Assembly (NCBI GenBank): GCA_015478945.1
Contig: JABUQX010057118.1
Span: 1 to 55,000 of the forward strand
Direction of reading: 5' to 3'
Source of the DNA: Trachelipus rathkii
Lineage: Eukaryota; Arthropoda; Malacostraca; Isopoda; Trachelipodidae
Length of the DNA stretch: 55,000 nt
Numbering within the stretch: the first letter of the stretch is position 1; every line of letters starts with the position of its first letter. The notes below the pieces were generated by a model. The model was not told the origin of the DNA. It made no database searches and saw nothing but the letters and a program-made list of their open reading frames with translations. The translations under genes and the position numbers were made by a program. Shown piece by piece: positions 45,742 to 55,000 of this stretch.

Positions 45742-45992
45742 TAGGCCAAATCCTTGATATGCAGGCAATGATATTTTTCGTACTTTTTTCTAAATTTCTG
45801 ACAACTTTGCAATACTATTTTATTAAAACTAGGCTAAGAATAGTGTGAGGCTTTAGATTTTACATTCGAATTTTTTGTAAAAGAAAGCTTTTCTTTTTTA
45901 AATTATTTTGCTTCACTAATTTTATTAAAGGAAAATTCTTTCAGACGTATGAATTTATTAATTTCAAATATTTAAGTTTTAATTAATAATTA
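45742..45992 (+). repeat. Dispersed repeat with (AAT)n tail, copy 1
   Basis: Starts GGCCAAATCCTTGATATGCA then GGCAATGATATTT, and runs through TAGGCTAAGAATAGTGTGAG and GCTTCACTAATTTT into AT-rich sequence that passes into (AAT)n. Copy 2 at 54746-54985 has the same order and also ends in (AAT)n, as expected of a retroposed element with a short-repeat 3' tail. Confidence 0.75.
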
Positions 45993-46029
45993 ATTAATAA
46001 TAATAATTAATAATTAATAATTAATAATA

Positions 46030-46090
<61 letters not shown>

Positions 46091-46129
46091 TTTTCAGACG
46101 TATGAATTTATTAATTCAAATATTTAGTC

Positions 46130-46182
<53 letters not shown>
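45993..46182. repeat. (AAT)n tracts with an internal duplicated segment
   Basis: AAT repeats at about 45993-46090 and 46130-46182 are separated by TTTTTCAGACGTATGAATTT and following bases, a duplicate of the sequence at 45942-45960. Confidence 0.9.
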
Positions 46183-46183
<1 letters not shown>

Positions 46184-46945
46184 TGACTGACTGTCGTCGG
46201 GTTGAGCATTAACAACAGCTGGAGAAAGAAAAAAGAAGAAAGAGAAGAGTAAGCAGAGACTAAGACGAAGGCTGAATAAAATCTTCAAGAGAACTATTAA
46301 ATAAGAAAGTTCTACAGTTTTTGTTCCCCGAGTAAAGAAGACGAGACCGCATTGTTAAGGACCAGTTATTATTTAGGAAGCAGCTGGCCAAATTTATGAA
46401 AATCTGCATTGAAAATTTTCGGATTTTTTGATTGAATCAAAAATTATAAATCTAAAACCAGAATAATTAACAAAAATTTAAAATTGAGTTTAACGAAAGT
46501 TCGAGAGGAGGAGCAACAAAAATTTTTAATCTCAGTTAATTTTCAAAATTATTAATAAAAATATTACAAATAAAGCTGTATTCCGGACTAATTTAGAGTG
46601 TGGGAGTGGCAAAAGTTCATTTTCAATCAGTTCTTTTAGAACAAAGGAATAGAAGAAATTACCAATTTTGATTAAAAAATAAATCTGCTATAAGTGATTT
46701 CTGGCCTAGATGTGAAAGGTTCGATGCAGTTTGTCAGATTATCTTCGCATGGCTCTCGAGGCTGGGAACCCTCTTTTGCCATTCTACTCTTCCCATGAAA
46801 TGATTTGGGATAAACATAGCAAGCCACCAACCGTCATCAATTGCTCAAGAAACTCATGTCTTGCCTTCGAAACACTTAAGCTTCATGCAAGGACAGACTG
46901 ACAGGTGCATACGCCTACAGAAGGATGAGAAAGAAAGAAAGGAAT
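46183..46945. other. Unassigned stretch ending in an (AAT)n tail
   Basis: Complex sequence with no long ORF. The last ~120 bases before the AAT tract (46820-46940), with GCAAGGACAGACTGACAGGT and AGAAAGAAAGAAAGG, look like a SINE or LINE 3' end with a short-repeat tail. Family not identified. Confidence 0.4.
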
Positions 46946-46977
46946 AATAATAATATAATAATAATAATAAAAATAAT

Positions 46978-47014
<37 letters not shown>
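46946..47014. repeat. (AAT)n microsatellite
   Basis: AAT repeat with a few breaks. Confidence 0.95.
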
Positions 47015-47015
<1 letters not shown>

Positions 47016-47189
47016 GCTTTCAGTTTTTTTAAACAATTTTATTTAGTCCATTAATTATGAGTAAGTTGTTACACGGCACCGCTCGCGCACATTAGAAGCG
47101 AGTGGTCTGCAATGCATCCACCCTATGGTATTGTATTAATTTTAATTAAACTCAATAAATAACTAATGAGAAATTAATTTAACTATTAT

Positions 47190-47290
47190 ATAGTATATAT
47201 ATATATATATATACTATATATATATTATATATATATATATATATTATATATATAATATATATATATATATAGATATATATATATATATTT
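47190..47290. repeat. (TA)n microsatellite
   Basis: About 100 bases of TA repeat. Confidence 0.95.
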
Positions 47291-47667
47291 AAAATAATTT
47301 TGCTTCAGTAACGTTGCGGTGATTATAAATTTGTTGGAACGATTTATGCATGTCTAGCAACATTTAATACGTTTATGTTCAAGTACTTTTTATTGCCTGC
47401 TTATCTAAGGAAATTGCTACTATTTCTAATATTTTGTTTGAAATATGTTTGCTATTTTTCGGAAGTTAAGGGGTGAATGCTAAATTTGCTTGGAGGCTTA
47501 TCTTCTACTTTAGTCAGCATTCTACCAAGCAGCCATCTATTTTATTTGGGTTACCATAAATCCTGACGTGTGAAATCCACAGCTTAATCAATATGCACCG
47601 ATAAAAAGAATATAAATATTTAGTGGTACATTTCCTCTTTGTTCAAACCTAGATTACGCTTTTTGTA
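47291..47667. other. Unassigned spacer
   Basis: No gene or repeat recognised. Confidence 0.5.
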
Positions 47668-47822
47668 ATTATTATTATTATTATTATATATGTTATTAGT
47701 ATTATTATTTATTATTATTATATTATTACTATTATTATATTATTATATTATTGTCAAATATTATTATATTATTATTATTATATTATTATTATTATTTATT
47801 ATTATTAAATATTATTATATTA
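47668..47822. repeat. (ATT)n microsatellite, interrupted
   Basis: ATT repeats with several TATATT breaks; the Leu/Ile/Tyr-rich ORF starting at 47690 is an artefact. Confidence 0.95.
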
Positions 47823-48589
47823 TCCACCTCAGAAAGTTAGCATTCGTTGATAAAAAACCCGTGATGGTGATTTGGACGCATAAACTTTCAACCTTTTCTC
47901 AGCTGCAAGTTCTGATTATCGGCAGTGAGCACTTCCCTTGCACAAATAAAAGTGATTACCAAAATTAGATTTTTCTTTAATGCGCTATCCCAAACATGTT
48001 CTATCACCTATACTTATCCATCTGATACGCAAACAGTTCCTTCATAAAGGTCAAACGACAACTTCGTTAAAATTATGATGTTTTCGGGCTAGTAGAGGCA
48101 ACCCCAAATGTTAGACCCAATCCTTTCCTCAAAAGCCAATATTTTGCAGCTAAGAAAAAATCTTATATTGAGTTTTGAAGTTGAAGGAAGTATTAGTCCT
48201 TCAGAAATTCACTTGGAATTAGCTCCAATTCTAATTAAAGACATGAATGATCTACAAACAGAAAAACACTTAATTATATGAACTAAGGCTGCAGGGGAAA
48301 ACGTTAGTCTATAGTGGACACGAAATCAAAACCAATTGCCCTACGCTAGAATTATAAAGTGCTATAAGGGTCGGACCCGTATTAAAAGGACTATAGCTCA
48401 TGTGTTCTCGTGCACGAGTCCATAAAATGCCTCGCGGAAGGCAAAGTAAACTTATGGCTTTATGTCAATCTAGGATTGTAGAGAATTGGAAATCTAGAGA
48501 GTTTGGCTATACAACCCTGCGTAAATTAATATCGGCACAAAATCTTGGCCCACGATTTCACTATAGAAATTTGAACAATATACACTTGA
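47823..48589. other. Unassigned stretch, possible coding remnants
   Basis: A 35-codon frame at about 48166-48280 reads FEVEGSISPSEIHLELAPIL, and the 65-codon ORF at 48400-48594 reads GYTTLRKLISAQNLGPRFHY. Both look more protein-like than their surroundings, but I recognise neither. Confidence 0.3.
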
Positions 48590-49180
48590 ACCTCTAAGGC
48601 CATATTTAAAATCGCCTTTTTCTCTACCTTTGGCCAAGGATCACTTTCAGAGTCCTCCCTAAGGGAAATTCGAATTTACATGGAACCGGTGCCTAGAGAT
48701 TTTATTCGTTTAGAAAAATCTTGAAGTCGAAAAAAAAACTTAGGGAAAATTTTTCACATGGCAAGGTTATTACCGGGGCGAAGCAACCTTGAACTCTTAA
48801 GATTTTATTTCCCGAACGGCAGCAATCTTGTTTTTTTCTACTGTATAATTTGTTGCTACTCTTATTTTATTTATTTCATTTGTATGGCACTTATTAAATA
48901 AATGATGTTCGTCAACATTATTACTTTCGTAAAAAAAAAAAATACCCAGAAAACCACCTAAATAAAAGCTCTCACAGTAGAGAAATAGGGCAACGCGCAC
49001 TACGACGCGTGGCAACTTCCAAAAGTAGAAAACGATATTTTTTTTAATCTAATAATTTTTGTGGGGCCGCTGGCTTATAGGCTCATGCCGATCAAAGCAA
49101 CTGGAACTTATAAATGTGAAGCAACATATCTTGTTCCAATACTTCCGAGAATTTTTAAACGCGTTTAGATTATTTAATTT
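48590..49180 (+). repeat. Dispersed ~580-bp repeat, copy 1
   Basis: Starts TAAGGCCATATTTAAAATCG and ends near AAACGCGTTTAGATTATTTA. Shared blocks with copy 2 (50497-51060) include CAACCTTGAACT, CGGCAGC.ATCTTG, TTTTATTTATTTCATTTG, CACA.TAGAGAAATAGG, GCCGATCAAAGCAACTGGAA and AAATGTGAAGCAACATATCT. No ORF is conserved between the copies. Confidence 0.85.
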
Positions 49181-49198
49181 TTTTTAACATTTCTAAGA

Positions 49199-49540
49199 CA
49201 TATATATATATATAGTATATATATATAATATATATATATAATATATATATATATTATATATATATATAATATATACATATATATATATAGTAGGAACAAA
49301 GGATACTTCTTACCGGATTTCGAATCGAGTACATTTGAAATATCGAAATATTTGAAATATCGGATACAATTTGAAATATTTGAAACGAAGCCAGGGAAAA
49401 TTGATGAAATACGAAAGTTTTAATTTTAAATTTTAGTGAAGCAACCTTATATATATATACTATATATATTTTATCATTTTTTATGATATTCATAATCTAT
49501 ATATATATATATATATAATATATATAATATATATATATAT
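49199..49540. repeat. (TA)n tracts flanking a TTTGAAATAT repeat
   Basis: TA repeats at 49199-49290 and 49497-49540. Between them, 49333-49382 has four short units of TTTGAAATAT or TCGAAATATT. Confidence 0.85.
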
Positions 49541-49635
49541 GGGCGCTAAGACGTTTACGCAGCATCGATTTGGCACAGATTATGCTGCCCAAATTTTGTA
49601 TATGCAGCAATGGCAAAAAAAAAGTAGTTTACCCT

Positions 49636-49830
49636 TTTTAGGGGGCTCGAGCGATGGGGGACGGGGGGGGACGTTTTCATACCCCGGAGGGGATGCGTGG
49701 AGGAACCCCCCGCGACCCACCCAAAGACCAAAAGGAGCGGGGCGTTCCGGGGACCATCCCCGAGGGGGGATTAGTTCCCCCCCCGTATAGTCCAGCGCTA
49801 GAGCCGACGAGACCCGATTCCTGAACATCC
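49636..49830 (+). repeat. GC-rich dispersed repeat, copy 2
   Basis: Begins TTAGGGGGCTCGAGCGATGG and contains GGGACGTTTTCATACCCCGG, AACCCCCCGCGACCCACC and GGGGCGTTCCGG, aligning with copy 1 at about 1275-1440. ORFs of 82-83 codons on both strands are Gly/Pro/Arg-rich by composition. Confidence 0.75.
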
Positions 49831-50268
49831 GGCGGTCTACAAAAAGTTAAGTTTTGAACACCCGAAAAATTTTATAAAAAAAACTTATTCGCCTTTTTTC
49901 TTAAATGCATCACATTCAAATTTGCATGCAGTTACATTGTCTTTATTCGTCACAATTAATTTGAAATATTGCAAAAAAACTTTAAAGTGACCAGTCACTT
50001 GAACAAATTTCGTAATATCACTTACTTTCATTTCTGCTAAATACTCTTAATTTACTAGAAAAAATATGCCTTTTATAGGTAAAATGTTTTTATTTGTAAA
50101 ACAAGTGAAGCTACTTTTCGCTCATTTTTGGTGTTTTTTTATTTCTTTTAAATTTAACTTCTATTTACAAAATTAAAATAAAAATTTATAATCTTTATCG
50201 AGTTATATAATCGATATTACAGTAAATGTCAACAAATCATACGATAGGTTAAGAACAAGTAACCTTTA

Positions 50269-50271
<3 letters not shown>
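49831..50271. other. Unassigned AT-rich spacer
   Basis: No gene or repeat recognised. Confidence 0.5.
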
Positions 50272-50307
<36 letters not shown>

Positions 50308-50347
50308 TATATATATATATATATATTATATATATATATATATATAC

Positions 50348-50381
<34 letters not shown>
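50272..50381. repeat. (TA)n microsatellite
   Basis: About 110 bases of TA repeat. Confidence 0.97.
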
Positions 50382-50383
<2 letters not shown>

Positions 50384-50402
50384 TCTTTTTGTGTTTAAGC
50401 TT

Positions 50403-50470
50403 CATTTACTTTGTGTTCATTGGTTATTGGTTTCTCACGTCATGAAATATGATGGGTTATTGGGTTTTAT
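50403..50470 (+). repeat. Direct repeat R, copy 1
   Basis: CATTTACTTTGTGTTCATTG then GTTATTGGTTTCTCACGTCA and TGAAATATGATG recur almost identically at 51126-51180, 723 bases downstream, on the other side of repeat copy 2. Confidence 0.9.
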
Positions 50471-50496
50471 AAGATTCTTATGCAGTGGAGAAGCTT

Positions 50497-51060
50497 TAGG
50501 GCCGTATTTATATACCGCCTTTTCTCTTCCTTTCGTCAAGTGTCACTTCAGAATCCACTGTTAAATGTAAATTCAAAAATTTATGACTTCCCTTGAAAAT
50601 TTTTTATGTAAGGAACCCTTGACGTTGCAAAATACTGGCGAAATCTCTTTCCATTAGTCAAGGTAGCTCTGAACCAACCTTGAACTATGTTAAGATTTTG
50701 TTTTCCGAGCGGCAGCCATCTTTGTTTATTGTACAATTTCTCGCTATTATTTTATTTATTTCATTTGTTGGCATTTATTATGGAAATTATTTTGTCAAAT
50801 ATGTACTTTCGTGTAAGAAAATACCCAGCTCTCACACTAGAGAAATAGGCAACATGCAACTAGCGACCGGGCCCTAACTTTATGTAAGCAGCAGATGATT
50901 TTTTTTATCATCTAATAATTTAGTAGCTAGGCTACCTTTCAGCCTACGGCTATGCCGATCAAAGCAACTGGAACTAATAAATGTGAAGCAACATATCTTC
51001 AATACTCAAAGTATTTTTAAACGCGTTTAGATTATTTCATTAATATTTTTTTTTTTTTAA
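50497..51060 (+). repeat. Dispersed ~580-bp repeat, copy 2
   Basis: Starts TTAGGGCCGTATTTATATAC. Content as described for copy 1 at 48590-49180. Its start is complementary to the TATAAATACGGGCCTTA word at about 51337-51353, so it may be one end of an element with inverted ends. Confidence 0.85.
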
Positions 51061-51125
51061 TATATTTTTTATAAATTTACATACATGAAATTAATATATA
51101 ATATACTTTTATTTTGCTCTAGTTT

Positions 51126-51190
51126 CATTTACTTTGTGTTCATTGGTTATTGGTTTCTGACGTCATGAAATATGATGACGTTTTTCCTTG
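51126..51190 (+). repeat. Direct repeat R, copy 2
   Basis: Second copy of the 50403 sequence, differing by CTCACGTCA to CTGACGTCA and few other changes. Confidence 0.9.
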
Positions 51191-51299
51191 AAAACTGTCT
51201 TGGATAAGTAGCTCCCAAATAAAGGAAAGGGTGGTTTATAAATAGCAATTTTTTTTAAAGATTCTTAAGCAGTGGAGGAATACTTATCTGAGGCAACCT

Positions 51300-51400
51300 T
51301 TACGGAAAGTCAAAACGTTTTTCAAAGTTGATTTATAAATACGGGCCTTATACTCCAAGTCGAGACGTTTTTCAAAAAGGATTCATAAATACAGGCCTAA
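51300..51400 (-). repeat. Tandem pair of putative element ends
   Basis: Two units of about 47 bases, GAAAGTCAAAACGTTTTTCAAAGTTGATTTATAAATACGGGCC-like (split here only in description) and CAAGTCGAGACGTTTTTCAA then ATTCATAAATACAGGCC. On the minus strand each begins GGCC(C/T)GTATTTAT, as does the repeat start at 50499. They sit directly before the Mutator-like fragment. Confidence 0.6.
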
Positions 51401-51402
51401 AT

Positions 51403-51690
51403 CTTATAGAAAAATTAACTGAACAAATGAAAGATCAGGCGGCGGCAATAGTAACTGAATAAAATCCAACATTAGTTTATGAACTAAAAGAGAAAATGAA
51501 CGTTCATGTTTCGTTTGATGGTAAGTGGTTGACAAGGGAATAAATTTCTCTGATTGGTCTAGGCTTCGCTGTTGAAGTAGAAACAAGAATTATTTTGGAT
51601 TTCGAAATGTTGAGCAATTATTATAATGTATGTTCGTGTGAAAAAGGAAAAACAAGTGGATATGTATACACCTATAAAATCTGGCAAGTA
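51403..51690 (+). pseudogene. Mutator-like transposase fragment
   Basis: One frame from 51403 to about 51685 has two internal stops and reads VHVSFDGKWLTRE, stop, ISLIGLGFAVEVETRIILDF, then EMLSNYYNVCSCEKGK. This matches the SFDGTW..RGH.S..G.....E..TG.V.D...LS..C..C signature of animal Mutator-like transposase domains, with the first catalytic Asp in SFDG. Downstream sequence to about 51900 is open in pieces but not alignable by eye. The rest of the catalytic domain is missing. Confidence 0.7.
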
Positions 51691-52064
51691 ACAATGGCGC
51701 CAAATTTCAGTATATTTTTTCCGCGCATAAAATTGAGTGGGTGTACAGGGTGAGCTCCACGGTAAAGATTCTGCAAAGATCTTGAGATTCTTTTAAAGCA
51801 CTTGGACCCACAGATCGAATATCTTGCAAGTCCGGATTTAACTATAACTATTACCTATATTTAACTTGGTGTAGCTTGAGGAACTTGTCCTTTAAAAGAA
51901 TGTTAACCGATATATATCGAACGAGCGATGTAATCGATTTTTTTTCGATTTTTTTCAGGCAAAATAGAGCGTTGAGGGTTTTGACAAGAAAAGTTTCATT
52001 TTTTTTTTTTTTTAACTAAAAGGGGAATCTTTAACCCAGATAAATCGGGGCGGGCCAAAAAGGA
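51691..52064. other. Unassigned spacer
   Basis: Contains CGATTTTTTTTCGATTTTTT at about 51938-51957, resembling the subterminal repeats of the hAT-like element at 23245, and a T run at about 51999-52013. Confidence 0.45.
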
Positions 52065-52185
52065 TAAACGGAAAAAGCAGGTCAGGGGGGGTTCTCTCGG
52101 GGCCCTTTCAGCCGGGAACGGGACGGAACTCGTTGCCCCCCCTTCGGTCCTCCCCCCACCCGTTCGGGGGCTCGAGCCCCCTTAA
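52065..52185 (-). repeat. GC-rich dispersed repeat, copy 3 (inverse, partial)
   Basis: On the minus strand it begins GGGGGCTCGAGCCCCCGAAC and continues G/C-rich for about 110 bases, like the start of copies 1 and 2. Similarity beyond the GGGCTCGAGC end is weaker. Confidence 0.5.
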
Positions 52186-54073
52186 AAAGAATAAAAACAA
52201 AATTAACATATAAAAAAATTAACATCGATAAAAGATAAAGGCAACATTTGGGCAAAACTCATCTTCTTCTATTGCGAGTTTTAGTTTTAAAACACGTTCC
52301 ACACTGCATGGTTAGGACGAATTAGTGATTTCAGGCGCATATTTCGAAATCTGTCGTTTTTATGTAACATTCCTTTAAATAGGAAAATAAGTGCCTAGCT
52401 TGAGTTACAACAGGGCCTAAAATTTCTATTCTTTAGTAGTCACTGCAAAACAAAATCGCTGGGAAGATTAAACACGTTAAGGGGATGGTAAAATAAAACA
52501 CATTAAAATAAAAAAAAAAAACACATTTAAGAACGTTTATCTATTTTTTAGAAAATTTGATCGGCAAATGAAAATTTTAGACAAAGTAAAAATAAAACAT
52601 TTGAATTATTCTTCAGTTTTCATGGGTTCCAAATATTTTTTAAATCATTGATTGTTGCCGGAAAAGAATTTTAAATAGTTTGCTACATACTTTTAATGGC
52701 TATTTTTCTACCTATGGTTTTTTAATAATAATTATGATTAAATTAATTAATGATCGATTAAATTTGGATAGCCTTACATATTATAATGGTTTATGTATAT
52801 AAGCTGCATGCTGGTTTACATTCCAAATAAAAATTATATAATACTATATAATATATATAATATATATATATATATAAATAAATATATTATAATTTAATAT
52901 TAATATATAATATTATTAATAACATAATATATATAGACTTATATATAATATATAATATATATTGGAATAATATTTTACCAACCGCCACGTTCCACGAAAA
53001 ACCAACAAACTAGATGAGGATTTTCTTATTTCGTTCTACTTTATAAAAGTTTTTAATTTTTTTAAAAAATTTTGAGGAAAAAATTGGCTCCATTTAACAA
53101 GCACCAAAAAAAATCGCCCGAAAAAATTACGTTCCCATGAAACATGTATTACATTCGGACTACCCCTTGATAGGATTAAATGTTAGATATATAAAAAATA
53201 AAAATAAAACAAACATTGTTTTGTAAGTCTACACTCGCATCCTGAACGTTATGCGCAAAACTGATAAATTTTTTTTTTTTAATTTTCAAAATTATTAATA
53301 AATTCTGATTGCTGCTTTTTGAAAAAAATACTCGTAGGCTACCATGCTTATCATCAACATAATAAGTCTGTTAGGAAATTGTTATAAAGTATCATTTTTT
53401 TAATTTGCTAATATTAAGTAGGCATAATTTCGCTTTGGCTGCTTATAATTTTCTTTCAACAGAATATAATATTTATGATCCTGTATCAGTTGAATATTTT
53501 GTGAACCCAACCGCCATGTTGAAATGAAATCAACTGGCAGAAAAGTCTGATATTTTATAAAATATTTGTTAACCCCCATTTATAAGCAAATCATAAGATG
53601 CTATAGAAGAAGTCTCAAATGGTTGTTGGAAATTGAAATGAATCTAAATCAATCTAAATCACCAAAAAATAAAAACGGCAATAACCAAGCGCCACTACTT
53701 ATGTGGTCCACTGGGAAAAGTCTGGAATACACTCCCTTTTCCTATTTTCACAACTTTCTTCCACTAAATCTATTTTGGTACCGTATTGGTAATTGCGCGT
53801 ATAAATGTGGATTGTCTATATTTGAGTAACTTCACTTTAATCACTGAAAATTCTATAATGTAGCTGGGAATTAAGAGAAATGAATAACGCAACATATTAT
53901 ACACGTCAATAACTGATAGGCTTTCGTATGACGTAATTCTGAAACTTTGCTTACTGCATTGAGTGTACGACAACTAAAAATTACAAATTCCGAAATTCGC
54001 TTCATAAAACACTTTTTTTTGTTGGTTTGATCAATTAAAAAATGCGGACGTACGATTATCTCGACAAATTGTT

Positions 54074-54076
<3 letters not shown>
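52186..54076. other. Unassigned AT-rich stretch
   Basis: Contains a (TA)n tract at about 52830-52965. The word CCAACCGCCA(C/T)GTT occurs at 52979 and 53508. An 87-codon ORF at 53566-53826 is not recognisable and is probably chance. Confidence 0.5.
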
Positions 54077-54166
<90 letters not shown>

Positions 54167-54240
54167 TAAATTAATAAAATAATAATAAATCAATAATAAT
54201 AATAATAATAATTAATAATAATAATAATAATAATAAATAA
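54077..54240. repeat. (AAT)n microsatellite, partly degenerate
   Basis: Nearly pure AAT to about 54160, then AAT with AAATAAT breaks. Confidence 0.95.
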
Positions 54241-54745
54241 TTCAAAGCTTTGCATTTTATTTCCAAGGTTCTAAAGATTTATTTTTGGACATTAATAAGT
54301 CTACTTAAAATAATTTTTAAAAATAATTTACAACAGAAGTAGAAGGCTTATTTACAGTAATTTCCTAAGGCATCTCGTCTCTGAACTTGAAAAATCTTCA
54401 GAGGAAAGTTGTTCGTAAGGAAATAAATGTGGTTTAGTTAATAGATACAATAATTTAATAAAAATATTGTTTTCACTGATAATTATAATTAATTCTTTAA
54501 ATTTTATATTTAATGTCAGGTCTTACGAGCTTTGGTTGGAAATGTAGAAGGGCCTCCGCGGAGGAGGGGTATATATATAATACATATAAGATATACTACA
54601 TATTTATCTAAACACAATCAACATATAAATATATTAATAATAGGTATTCATCATGTGCTTGTATCTATATATATACTATATATATACCTATATATAATAT
54701 ATAATATATATAATTATAATATATTTATACTATTATATTATAAAG
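54241..54745. other. Unassigned AT-rich spacer with TA-rich tract
   Basis: TA-rich sequence at about 54568-54740 includes GTATCTATATATA breaks. No gene seen. Confidence 0.5.
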
Positions 54746-55000
54746 GCGGGCCAATTCCTAGATACGCAGGCAATGATATTTATCGTACTTTTTTATAAAC
54801 TTCTGACACCTTTGAAATACTATTTTACTTAAGCTAGGCTAAGAATAGCGTGAGGCTTTTTTGATTTTGAGTTCGATTTTTTTGTAAGAAAGTCATTTCT
54901 TTTACACATTATTTAGCTTCACTAATTTTCATACATAAATATATTCTCCTTTAAACTGTTAACTTATTAATTTAAATATTTTAGTAATAATAATAATAAT
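54746..55000 (+). repeat. Dispersed repeat with (AAT)n tail, copy 2
   Basis: GGCCAATTCCTAGATACGCA then GGCAATGATATTT, TAGGCTAAGAATAGCGTGAG and TAGCTTCACTAATTTT align with 45742-45992. It passes into (AAT)n at 54982 and runs off the window end. Confidence 0.75.

Noticed and set aside
48400..48597. 65-codon ORF as a gene
   Set aside because: Short, no recognisable domain and no neighbouring exon. Kept only as a possible remnant inside an unassigned stretch.

Overview
This window looks like intergenic, repeat-dominated DNA from an invertebrate animal nuclear genome, most likely a decapod crustacean. The evidence for that is indirect. There is an extreme load of simple repeats ((TA)n, (AAT)n, (GA/CT)n), together with decayed non-LTR retrotransposons, Penelope-like elements, hAT, pogo/Tigger-like, Mutator-like and tyrosine-recombinase elements. 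I find no convincing host gene, rRNA or CRISPR array. Most long ORFs are artefacts of microsatellites (Ile-Tyr, Arg-Glu, Leu or Ser-Leu runs).

Region by region. 1-3100: a fragment of a hAT-related repeat, a GC-rich dispersed repeat and several degenerate minisatellites. 3130-12590: a large inverted structure with two imperfect arms (about 3130-5480 and 9000-12590), each carrying the same series of minisatellites and a GC-rich block, around an unassigned centre. 12600-19640: poorly assignable DNA, with one stretch (15380-16360) that may be old coding sequence. 19830-20520: a LINE endonuclease fragment running into compound microsatellites, then a foldback with Penelope-terminus-like motifs. 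23245-26723: a 3.5-kb non-autonomous hAT-like element with an 8-bp target-site duplication. It carries a 2.6-kb satellite made of alternating ~65-bp monomers, whose middle block is inverted. 28960-30790: two pieces of one LINE family in opposite orientation.

32549-33451: a nested palindromic repeat. 33786-35733: a Penelope-like retroelement with a hammerhead-like motif upstream on the opposite strand. 36429-37920: a pogo/Tigger-like (DDE_1) transposase pseudogene interrupted by a 92-bp palindromic MITE. 38454-39154: a small element with GGCCCC hexamers at both ends, between two (TA)n tracts. 39930-40490: the 3' end of an RTE-like LINE on the minus strand, followed by two tRNA-like SINE candidates. 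41461-42960: a decayed Crypton-like tyrosine recombinase with N-terminal zinc fingers. 43000-44644: a decayed ZMYM1-like hAT transposase with a recognisable terminus. 48590-51060: two copies of a ~580-bp repeat. 51403-51690: a Mutator-like transposase fragment.

Nothing here forms an operon or pathway. The window is an archive of mobile elements and tandem repeats in which elements repeatedly abut or interrupt (TA)n arrays. Small indels are frequent in tandem repeats and ORFs, so part of the apparent decay could be uncorrected long-read assembly error.
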